From: Senimuribacter intestinalis
Lineage (GTDB): Bacteria; Bacillota; Clostridia; Peptostreptococcales; Anaerovoracaceae
DNA: 64,000 nt
Direction: 5' to 3'
Assembly (NCBI GenBank): GCA_943192975.1
Contig: CALPCJ010000005.1
Span: forward strand, 186,001 to 250,000
Shown here: piece by piece, positions 1-8,048 of the stretch
Layout of the letters: each line of letters opens with the position of its first letter
Position numbering within the stretch: position 1 is the first letter of the stretch
The notes under the pieces: model-generated
Databases searched by the model: none
What the model was told of the DNA's origin: nothing
The model's input: only the letters and a program-made list of their open reading frames with translations
Position numbers and translations under genes: made by a program

Positions 1-777
1 GATAGCAGGCGCGATATACGGCTTAAAGCCTAGCTCCCGAACCGCTACATTGGCATTCACCGTCAGCGCAGTCAGCTCCTTTGACAGTTCATCGTCGTAA
101 TGCACAATGCTGTCTGCAATCACCAAATCTTCTCCGTGAGGTCCGAAAGCGCGCCCCTCTTCTCGATAATGCGCCAGCCTTTGGTCTTTTCCAGCAAAAT
201 ATAAAGCTCTTGCATTCATGACCCCCAAGCCGTAGCCCTGGATCTGGGAAGGCACAAGACCGCTGGAAGTAAGAAATGTCTTGCAAAGTGGATCTACGGG
301 GTCTGATACCACCGCCACCAGTCCTTTGAAACGGGTGTCAGCCGCCATTTTTCCGTAGCGACTGATTAGTTCCTTATTTGCTTCAAGCTGTGCCATGCGC
401 ACATCGCCTTGACTTCCCAGCGGCGGCACACCTTTGCTTGCACAGAAAACAAACACATCACAGTCAAAGAGCTGTTCTTCGGCTACAGGCGTAACCTGCG
501 GCAGCGATCCTGCCTCCTCAAAAGGATAGGAAATCTGATTCATTTCCATCTCAAGGCGCTGCAGGTTTTCCGCTGAAAGGTCGCAAATACCGATGGACGA
601 AATCACATCACCACCCAGCAGCTTCAGCCCCAGAAGAACTGTTCTTCCCACGTCGCCGAGAGCCAGAACGTTAACCCGGTGCTTCTTCCCAGGCCTGACC
701 GGTGCGCAGCCGCCTCGCTGCAAGCTGACAGGGTTCTTCACCCCCGCTTCCTTCCATAAATCTTCAATTCGTTTCAT
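1..777 (-). CDS. Lactate/malate dehydrogenase-like NAD-dependent oxidoreductase, 3' end outside window
   Basis: The 259 visible codons run open from an ATG at 777 to the window edge, with AGGAACGG upstream. After a basic leader a Rossmann strand VNVLALGDVGRT (residues about 36-47) binds the dinucleotide. Further landmarks of the 2-hydroxyacid (L-LDH/MDH) family are an active-loop-like GSQGDVRMAQ near 123-132, DPVDPL near 160-165 (canonical NPVDV) and GPHGEDLV near 213-220, which matches the catalytic-His GEHGD motif. The sequence is divergent, with N replaced by D in the NPVD motif and a longer N-terminus, so the substrate cannot be assigned. It lies 16 bp downstream of the giant nucleotidyltransferase gene and is probably co-transcribed with it. 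Confidence 0.75.
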   Translation of the reverse strand, partial: MKRIEDLWKEAGVKNPVSLQRGGCAPVRPGKKHRVNVLALGDVGRTVLLGLKLLGGDVISSIGICDLSAENLQRLEMEMNQISYPFEEAGSLPQVTPVAEEQLFDCDVFVFCASKGVPPLGSQGDVRMAQLEANKELISRYGKMAADTRFKGLVAVVSDPVDPLCKTFLTSSGLVPSQIQGYGLGVMNARALYFAGKDQRLAHYREEGRAFGPHGEDLVIADSIVHYDDELSKELTALTVNANVAVRELGFKPYIAPAI

Positions 778-793
778 ATTCTTCCGTTCCTTT

Positions 794-3700
794 TTATCCT
801 TTCAGCCGCATACGAATCAGCTTTTCAATATCGTTTTCCACATAAGCAGACGGCGCCAGATTTTCATCGTAGCTGATGCCATTTCCAATGTCCGGACGTC
901 GCGGATAGGTGATAACCTCGCCCAGACGTTTCAGCGTCAGCTTTCTTTCAAAGGTGGCCTGATACTCCTGCTCCAATACCTTCAAAATGTCTCTGGCATT
1001 TTCCAGACAGGTCATGGAATAATCGAAGACCGCCTCTGTTCCGGCCTTGATAAAGGTAGGCATAGTGTACGGCAAAATCAGATTAATAGATGAATCTGCG
1101 TCTTTTGCCATGCTGTCGCCGCCGATAAACGGATAACTGTCCCTCTCGTTAATCCAAACCTGTAGGCTCGGCAGGAAATATGCACTCTCTGCCTTTCTGT
1201 TTCTCACCGCCATTAAATCTCTGCCATTTCCGGTCATAACACCCACAATAATTTCCTTTACCTCTACCTGATTCTGTTTCAAAATCGGGTCTAAAATATT
1301 CATGCGGTAACCTTTGTGCAAAAGATCATCAATCAGGATAATCGGGCGATTAAAAGACTTGATTGTCTTCGCTTGATTGTCAAGTGCCGCATAATGCTTC
1401 ATCTCCGCAATATTGAAATGGCTCAAATCGCTGTCAAAATATTTTTCCGTGTGCAGCGCCTTTGTTACTGTATTCGGCACCACCACATCCGCCAGCGCCT
1501 TTCCAAAAGGCACCGACATGTACGGACCGCGCTGCCTGTTTTTCGCAGGTTCCACTGGCACGCCGTTGAGCTTAGCAACCTTTCCGATAATCTTGTTGTG
1601 CACCGCGCTGGTATTAAAGGAAAGCACCAGCTGTCCGTGATAAATCCCCGTCAGCACCCGAAGCATTTTGTTGTGCGCCTCGTCAAGAGCATGCAGTACC
1701 TTAGGATTTTTGTTCAGCGGATTCTTAATTACAGTTTCAACGTCACGGAACACCACAATCGGCGAGCGCATGTCTACCGCATAAATCGGCGTCTGGCTGC
1801 CAGCTTCTGCAATATTGATAAAGCCTTGCCTGCGCAGCGCCTCAATAACCCGTGGATTATATCCTGCTTCGTCAGCCGGATGATATACCACATATGCAAA
1901 GTCTCGCGCCAAAAGCTCCGTTAGAATTTCTGTAATAAGAATCTGATTTACATTGGAAATCGCCCTTCCCTTCCCTACAAAGAGAGCGCCGATAACTGCA
2001 ATACCGCCGGTGGCTTTATCTCTGATGTGGGAAGCGATAGCAGGATCACCAAACTCCGCAAGAAGCTGGCTGGTTTCCACCCTGTGGGCAGCTGCAAATG
2101 CCGCCATCTTCTTCTGTCTCACACCGTTTTCAATATAAAGCGTACGCACGCCTTGCCGCGACAAATATGTCTTGATTCGCTCCATATCGTAGCCACGGGA
2201 AATCAAATCCTCTCTGATTCTATCAAGACTATCCACATCTCTGTGCTCGTAGCTGCTGATTGTAATCTCCTTTGCCTGCAGCACATGTTTATATGCAGGC
2301 TCTCTAAGATAGAGATTTCTGTCGTAAATATAATTTTGCGCCACCGTATCAATCAGGTTGGAAATATCCCTGTTGAGGTCAATATTCTCTCTAATTCTGG
2401 TGGAACTGATATCTTCGTAGTATTTTTTCAGCCGCAGGTAAACCACCTCACCAGTAATCGGATAGCCCTTTTCTTCCTCTGCACCCTCCTTCTGCTCACC
2501 TGATTCTCTGGCAAAAGCGATGTGATTCAGGGTGTGAATAGAATCAGTCTCCGGCGGTGCTTTGTAGCAGGAAGCGTTCTTAATCACGTCAGTACCTACT
2601 GCAATATAAAGTTCCTTGCCGCAGAAAGTATCCTTCAGCACCTTGATATCCTGTGGATTTGCGATATTAACCGGAATATCCTCCGGGAACACATAGATAT
2701 CCGCCTCGTCAGCCACTGACATATTCATGATTTTTCTTCTCTGCAGTCTCGGCTGAGTGTTCTTCGACCATGAAAACTCATCAAGAGCCATATACACTGT
2801 AAATCCCATATCACGAATCGTAGTGGCGACAGCCTTGTGTCCCAAGCTGAATGGGTCGAAGGTGCCCGGAAAAAATGCCACCTTGCGACTTTGCTGAAAA
2901 TCAAAATTGCCCGTTTCAATCTGATTTTGACCGATATATCTGTAAATGTGATTCAAAACCGCCGCATTATTATAAAAGTCCAATGGGTCTTCCGTCTTTT
3001 CAGAAAGCAGCACTGCCAGTTTCTTATAACACTGACAGAAAAGCTCGTTCTTTTCAGCAAGACTCAGCACTTCACTGCCAAAGACTCTGGTGCCAAGAAT
3101 CCAGAAAGCCTCCTCCGAACAGACATGATTATAGCTGGCATAAGCTTTCACCAGCAGATTGAGAAGTCTGAAACGGCGTTTCTCAGAGGCATTACCTTTC
3201 TCATAAAAATTCTCTTTATAAACAGAATAGTGCTCCAACATTACTCCAAGAGTGTTTACCACAGAAGATGCCGTCATTTCATTTCCAGTTTCCAGAATCT
3301 TTTGGAGCTCATCGATGGACTCATCCAGTTCCTTTGGCGGCAAATAGAGCATGATAACACCCAGGTAATCCGGAATATATTTAGAAAACTGATAATCGCC
3401 CAGTTCCAACCCGTTAAACAGTTCTACGGTCAACTCATTTCTCTGATCCGGCGGCATTTTTGCAATCATATGAAGCAATCCCTCTCCGGCAGCACGGCGC
3501 ACCGTCACAGTCTCGCTGACTTTTATCAAATTGGAAAGATGCGTCGCTACATGAAGCAGTTTTCCTCTGTCACCGCTGCCTATGGCGTGTTTCAGCATAA
3601 AACCAATATTTGCCACCTTTTGAATCCACGGTGTGCCCGTCTTCAAGTCGTCAAGAAACATGGCTGCAAGCTGCTTATCAAAGTCCTCGTCTTTTGGCAG

Positions 3701-5563
3701 TTTCATCAGCATTCGCAGGTCAGTGTCATAACGCTCTTCCGTATAGGCGTCAAAATAACAGCGTGCCGCAGAAAGAACGCCGATATCCACGCTCCTGGAA
3801 AACCTTCCAAAACTGCCTTTTAGAAAGCTGCTCATAACGGCAACAAAGCTTTCTGTACACAAACTGCGGTCAATCACTGCCGCCGCATCAAGAAGCACCA
3901 TGGCGGTGCTTTCCGTATGATTTTCCGTATCCTGGTAAAATTTTTCCAGAATGTCAAAATATTTATGCCTGCAAGACGGCTTGCAGTGGTTCACCGTAGC
4001 TCTGACGAAGCTGTCCAACGTGTTGGAAATCCACTTCTTATGCTGATCCGTCAGCTTATATGAAGGGTTTAAAATCTTCGTCAGATACTGTTCCCAAAGG
4101 GTCAGATTGCTGACAAGGAGGTCCGGCAAGGTGATATCAGTCGGCACTTCTTTCTTGTACTCTTCGCTAAAGCCTGCGACCATGCAGCCCATAATTTCTG
4201 CTGCCCGGCTTCTGATGTCGCTTTCCTTATGGGAAAGCAGCTCATAGAGAAATTTCAGTGTTAAAAGCTTTTGCTTTTCCGTCATATAGGTGGAGTACTC
4301 TCCCAAAATACTGATATAGGTTCGCAGATTCTTCCACTGCTGCTCACTTCTAGCAGCTTCTATGAGGCTGGCAAACTCGCTGTCCTGGTGGAAGCGACTC
4401 ATCAGCCTGATGTTATGTCCGATGGCAGAAAACTTCAGTTGGTTGACAATCTCTTCCCCCTCCAAAAGAACAATTTCGCGCACTTTCGGATGCGGCGCTT
4501 CTTTCGGCTCTGTCGCAAAATCCTCTGGAAGTTCTGTCTGCACTCCGTTTTCTTCCATATAATTCTCAAAGTCTTTCAGTTTGTCGTAAACCTTTTGGTA
4601 GCGAAGCTTTTTCGCATCGTCCACATTATCCAGCTTGCCCAAAATCACGTCATAGGCTTCAGCAAGACTGTAAAAATGCACCACTTCCTCGCCTTTTTCA
4701 TTTCGGCTGCTCTTCACGCGGAAGTCTGCATAAATCAAAAGCAACGACTCTACAGACAGGTTTTCAAGCTCCAAATCCCAAGTAGAGTGATTGGCTGCAA
4801 TATGGCCAATAGTCGGCATATGAAAACGGTTATAGCACAAATCGGTATAGTAATAATGAAGGTAAGGGATTCTCTTTTCCTCACTTTTGCGGCAGCCGTA
4901 TTTTCCGATATCGTGGCCTGCCGCCGCACCGGAAACCAGCGCCAAATCCACAGGCACCCCAGCCTTTGCAAGCTGTCTTGCTGCAAACATGGCGACGTAA
5001 TGAACCCCGCTGATATGCCCAAGGGTGTTAAAAGGCGTAATATCAATACCGATACGCATAAACTCATAAACGTATTTACTTTTTACCAGCTTGTGCATAT
5101 GGATATATTCCTGGGTATAACCCTTTTCCTCCACCTCGCTGTCTGTGAGAAACTGCATATCCTTGGTCGGGTCGAAAGGAAGATGCTCCCGCTCAAAGCT
5201 ATATACGCTGCGAAGAATCTGCAAAAGCCAGCTTCTTCCATCGTGGTAAAAAGCTGCGCCGTCAGGTTCTCCCATCTCCGGAAATAGCTGGGCAAGAAGA
5301 TAGCTGTAGCAGTGGCGCAGCCATCCTTCCTCCGGTTCCTCAGAAAGCTGTGGAATAACCTTTTTTGCAACCGCTAGGACATCCTGCGCTTTATATCGTT
5401 TATTTGCGATTCCAATTGCTGCAAGGTCTGCCGCCATGTGCTTCCACCGCTGTTTCTGCAGATTCTGCTCCATCTCTTTTCGGGAAACTCCGATTTCTTT
5501 TAAAAATGCTTTGTCCGTCAAATTCCGGCACAATGTTTCGTGGATTAAAACTTCCGTTTTCAT
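794..5563 (-). CDS. Giant HD / HEAT-like / NMN-adenylyltransferase-like / PRTase-like fusion protein
   Basis: This is a 1589-residue cytosolic protein with several enzyme-like segments. Residues about 170-270 form an HD hydrolase domain (GHDIGKYG near 218, HIAANHS further on). Residues about 370-870 are helical and HEAT/armadillo-like. A nucleotidyltransferase domain of the NadD/NMNAT superfamily follows, with GTFDPFSLGH near 900 and the C-terminal ISSTRIREN near 1054. Residues about 1110-1240 look acetyltransferase-like (GALFVGKGRAI). Residues 1290-1500 contain IILIDDLLHKGYR (near 1408), resembling the PRPP loop of type I phosphoribosyltransferases. Ordinary bacterial NadD is about 200 residues. 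A role in NAD or nucleotide-cofactor metabolism is inferred; the fold of the acetyltransferase-like part is uncertain. The ATG at 5563 has an AGGGGGAAGG site. Confidence 0.8.
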   Translation of the reverse strand: MKTEVLIHETLCRNLTDKAFLKEIGVSRKEMEQNLQKQRWKHMAADLAAIGIANKRYKAQDVLAVAKKVIPQLSEEPEEGWLRHCYSYLLAQLFPEMGEPDGAAFYHDGRSWLLQILRSVYSFEREHLPFDPTKDMQFLTDSEVEEKGYTQEYIHMHKLVKSKYVYEFMRIGIDITPFNTLGHISGVHYVAMFAARQLAKAGVPVDLALVSGAAAGHDIGKYGCRKSEEKRIPYLHYYYTDLCYNRFHMPTIGHIAANHSTWDLELENLSVESLLLIYADFRVKSSRNEKGEEVVHFYSLAEAYDVILGKLDNVDDAKKLRYQKVYDKLKDFENYMEENGVQTELPEDFATEPKEAPHPKVREIVLLEGEEIVNQLKFSAIGHNIRLMSRFHQDSEFASLIEAARSEQQWKNLRTYISILGEYSTYMTEKQKLLTLKFLYELLSHKESDIRSRAAEIMGCMVAGFSEEYKKEVPTDITLPDLLVSNLTLWEQYLTKILNPSYKLTDQHKKWISNTLDSFVRATVNHCKPSCRHKYFDILEKFYQDTENHTESTAMVLLDAAAVIDRSLCTESFVAVMSSFLKGSFGRFSRSVDIGVLSAARCYFDAYTEERYDTDLRMLMKLPKDEDFDKQLAAMFLDDLKTGTPWIQKVANIGFMLKHAIGSGDRGKLLHVATHLSNLIKVSETVTVRRAAGEGLLHMIAKMPPDQRNELTVELFNGLELGDYQFSKYIPDYLGVIMLYLPPKELDESIDELQKILETGNEMTASSVVNTLGVMLEHYSVYKENFYEKGNASEKRRFRLLNLLVKAYASYNHVCSEEAFWILGTRVFGSEVLSLAEKNELFCQCYKKLAVLLSEKTEDPLDFYNNAAVLNHIYRYIGQNQIETGNFDFQQSRKVAFFPGTFDPFSLGHKAVATTIRDMGFTVYMALDEFSWSKNTQPRLQRRKIMNMSVADEADIYVFPEDIPVNIANPQDIKVLKDTFCGKELYIAVGTDVIKNASCYKAPPETDSIHTLNHIAFARESGEQKEGAEEEKGYPITGEVVYLRLKKYYEDISSTRIRENIDLNRDISNLIDTVAQNYIYDRNLYLREPAYKHVLQAKEITISSYEHRDVDSLDRIREDLISRGYDMERIKTYLSRQGVRTLYIENGVRQKKMAAFAAAHRVETSQLLAEFGDPAIASHIRDKATGGIAVIGALFVGKGRAISNVNQILITEILTELLARDFAYVVYHPADEAGYNPRVIEALRRQGFINIAEAGSQTPIYAVDMRSPIVVFRDVETVIKNPLNKNPKVLHALDEAHNKMLRVLTGIYHGQLVLSFNTSAVHNKIIGKVAKLNGVPVEPAKNRQRGPYMSVPFGKALADVVVPNTVTKALHTEKYFDSDLSHFNIAEMKHYAALDNQAKTIKSFNRPIILIDDLLHKGYRMNILDPILKQNQVEVKEIIVGVMTGNGRDLMAVRNRKAESAYFLPSLQVWINERDSYPFIGGDSMAKDADSSINLILPYTMPTFIKAGTEAVFDYSMTCLENARDILKVLEQEYQATFERKLTLKRLGEVITYPRRPDIGNGISYDENLAPSAYVENDIEKLIRMRLKG

Positions 5564-5598
5564 AAGCCTTCCCCCTGGATTTGCACATATTATTTCTT

Positions 5599-5604
5599 AT
5601 TATA
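5599..5604 (-). promoter_or_regulatory. -10 box for the giant fusion gene
   Basis: The minus strand reads TATAAT here, about 36 nt before the start codon at 5563. No good -35 hexamer lies 16-18 bp upstream. Confidence 0.5.
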
Positions 5605-5685
5605 TCACGTTATTCAAACCGGGAAAATCCATTTTCACATCTGTACGCCTATTTTTTCAAAAAAGCAGCTGAAGCATTTTTTGCT

Positions 5686-5923
5686 TTTGCAGAACTTTAC
5701 CCTTTATTCATGAAAAAAAGGAAAACCCTTTGCTAGGCTAATGTGCATCAGAACAAAATACATGTTCCTCAGAGTTTTTTTAAGAAAATGACGAAATAAT
5801 TATCGATTTCTCTTGAAAAAAAAACGCTCAAACCTTTGTGAATTAGTGTGAAGTACTCATGTAGACGTTATTTTACTTATAACTTTCCTTTTTTTGCGCC
5901 TACAAAGGGTGAAGTTCTGCAAA
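5686..5923. repeat. 238-bp AT-rich segment bounded by 20-bp inverted repeats
   Basis: TTTGCAGAACTTTACCCTTT at 5686-5705 is matched in inverse orientation at 5904-5923 with one mismatch (19/20). The interior is A/T rich with no credible reading frame, and I see no clear target duplication. The geometry fits a small non-autonomous (MITE-like) element or a pair of operators. The rest of the 5605-6126 gap shows no gene I can support. Confidence 0.55.
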
Positions 5924-6126
5924 GTGAAATTTTCCTTTGGACCCGATGAGAAAACGATTGAGAAAATTAAAAAGCGCTCTAAATTATCGTGTGGGCACAA
6001 CAAGAAAAAGAACCCTTCATGAATTAAGTAAGCCAGTTGCTCCTACAAAATTTCTTTCAAATTTCGCTTCTTCTGTACACCGCTTCCAATTCTTTCACAA
6101 AATGCTGTCATTTCTTATGCGCATAC

Positions 6127-6162
6127 GAAAACAGAGACTCTATTCTTTCAATAAAGTCTCTG
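6127..6162 (-). terminator. Terminator of the ABC exporter operon
   Basis: On the minus strand CAGAGACT pairs with AGTCTCTG around an A/T-rich loop and is followed by TTTT. It lies 24 bp past the stop at 6186. Confidence 0.65.
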
Positions 6163-6185
6163 ATCTGTTTTTCTAAAATATCCCT

Positions 6186-8048
6186 TTATCCTAGTTCCTC
6201 AAACTGGGAGTTATACAAATCAGCATAGAAACCGCCGGCTGCCAGCAGCTGGTCGTGATTTCCCTGCTCAATGATGTCGCCTTCCTTCATGACGAGAATC
6301 AAATCTGCATTGCGAATGGTAGATAATCTGTGCGCGATAATAAAGCTGGTTCTGCCTTCCATCAGATTATCCATAGCGCTCTGAATCCGCTCCTCTGTAC
6401 GAGTATCCACAGAAGACGTCGCCTCGTCTAAAATCAGCACCCTGTTATCTGCCAAAATGGCTCTGGCAATGGTAAGCAGCTGTTTTTGTCCCTGTGAAAC
6501 GTTGGAGGCGTCTTCATTAAGTTCCATTTCGTAGCCGCCCGGCAGTGTTCTGATAAAGTGATCCGCATGGGCAGCCTTTGCCGCAGCAATAACCTCTTCA
6601 TCCGTCGCGTCCAGTCTGCCATAGCGAATATTCTCCATAATCGTCCCTTTAAACAACCAGGTATCCTGTAACACCATACCAAAATAATCACGCAGATTAT
6701 GTCTGTTGAACGCTCTGATATCGTGTCCATCCAAGGAAATGGAACCCTCCTGTACATCATAAAACCGCATAAGCAGCTTTACGATGGTAGTCTTGCCCGC
6801 ACCGGTCGGTCCCACAATGGCGATTTTCTGTCCTGGCTTTACATCAGCGCTGAAATCCTTGATGATAATCTGCTGCGGGTCGTAGCCGAAACGCACGTGA
6901 TCAAAGCGCACCGCGCCCTGCGAATCTTTCAGCTGCACCGGATTTTCAACAGTCTGCTCTTCCTCTTCTTCTGCGAGAAACTCAAAGACACGCTCGGATG
7001 CTGCCGTCATAGACTGCACCTGATTGATGACCTGAGCGATCTGCTGAATCGGCTGCGTGAAATTCTTTACATACTGAATAAATGCCTGAATATCCCCAAT
7101 TCCGATGGTGCCCTTGATAGCCAGAAGTCCTCCGGAAATCGCAACACCGGCATAGCCCATATTGCCTACAAACATCATCAGTGGGTGCATGAGTCCTGAA
7201 AGAAACTGCGATTTCCAAGCAGATTCGTAAAGTACATCGTTAGTCTCGTCGAATACCGTAATGGTTTCGTCTTCCTTATTAAACGCCTTAATAACCAAAT
7301 GACCCGCAAAAGTTTCTTCCACCTGTCCATTGATATTGCCCAGATACTTCTGCTGGGTGCGGAAGTGTTTCTGTGAATACTTTACTACCACCGACATCAG
7401 GATCGCTGAAATCGGCAGAATCACCAGCGCAATCAAAGTCATCAGCGGTGAAATAGATAGCATCATTACCAGCACGCCAATCAGCGTTGCAGTCGATGTA
7501 ATAATTTGGGTAATGCTCTGATTCAACCCCTGTCCTAATGTGTCCACATCATTGGTAATGCGGGACAGCACCTCACCGTAGGTTCTGCTTTCAAAATATT
7601 TCATCGGCATGCGGTTAATCTTTTCAGAAATCTCCCTTCTCATGCGGTAACAGATTTTCTGGGTGATGCCGCTCATAATGAAGCCCTGCACAAAGGTAAA
7701 CACCGAACTTGCGGCATAAAGCCCCAAGGTAATCAAAAGGATCTGCAGGATTTTGTCAAAATCAATACCCCCAGTACCTCCGATTTTCCTCATCAGTCCC
7801 TCTGCAAGTTCAGTGGTAGCGCGTCCCATGACCTTTGGTCCCAGCACGTTGAACACCGTTGAAGCCGCAGCAAAGAGCATAACCACCAGCACGGCAAACT
7901 TATATCTGCCGATATATGCGAGGAGCTTTTGAAAGGAGCCTTTGAAGTCTTTCGCTTTCTCGCCGCCCATCATAGCACCCATCGGTCCGTGTCCGCCAGG
8001 TCCTCTGCGCCTAGGCTTAAACTCCCTTGTATCATTCTTCACTGTCAT
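6186..8048 (-). CDS. Heterodimeric ABC exporter, subunit with intact ATPase residues
   Basis: This 620-residue protein is fused membrane domain plus nucleotide-binding domain (MdlB/LmrCD/BmrCD class). A basic, glycine-rich cytoplasmic leader (about 30 residues) precedes six predicted membrane helices (about 45-340). The ATPase domain shows Walker A GPTGAGKTT, a slightly altered signature NVSQGQKQ, Walker B VLILDEATSS with the catalytic Glu present, and the switch His in IIAHRLST. Its start overlaps the end of the upstream exporter gene by 17 bp, so the two subunits are translationally coupled. Substrate is unknown; multidrug or peptide export is typical of the family. Confidence 0.9.
   Translation of the reverse strand: MTVKNDTREFKPRRRGPGGHGPMGAMMGGEKAKDFKGSFQKLLAYIGRYKFAVLVVMLFAAASTVFNVLGPKVMGRATTELAEGLMRKIGGTGGIDFDKILQILLITLGLYAASSVFTFVQGFIMSGITQKICYRMRREISEKINRMPMKYFESRTYGEVLSRITNDVDTLGQGLNQSITQIITSTATLIGVLVMMLSISPLMTLIALVILPISAILMSVVVKYSQKHFRTQQKYLGNINGQVEETFAGHLVIKAFNKEDETITVFDETNDVLYESAWKSQFLSGLMHPLMMFVGNMGYAGVAISGGLLAIKGTIGIGDIQAFIQYVKNFTQPIQQIAQVINQVQSMTAASERVFEFLAEEEEEQTVENPVQLKDSQGAVRFDHVRFGYDPQQIIIKDFSADVKPGQKIAIVGPTGAGKTTIVKLLMRFYDVQEGSISLDGHDIRAFNRHNLRDYFGMVLQDTWLFKGTIMENIRYGRLDATDEEVIAAAKAAHADHFIRTLPGGYEMELNEDASNVSQGQKQLLTIARAILADNRVLILDEATSSVDTRTEERIQSAMDNLMEGRTSFIIAHRLSTIRNADLILVMKEGDIIEQGNHDQLLAAGGFYADLYNSQFEELG

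Noticed and set aside
794..5563. Artefactual fusion of separate genes
   Set aside because: The frame is uninterrupted for 1589 codons, with linker and domain spacing consistent throughout and no internal ribosome site that I noticed.
5937..6176. 79-codon plus-strand frame in the gap before the exporter
   Set aside because: No ribosome site, composition like non-coding A/T-rich DNA, and it overlaps the exporter terminator.
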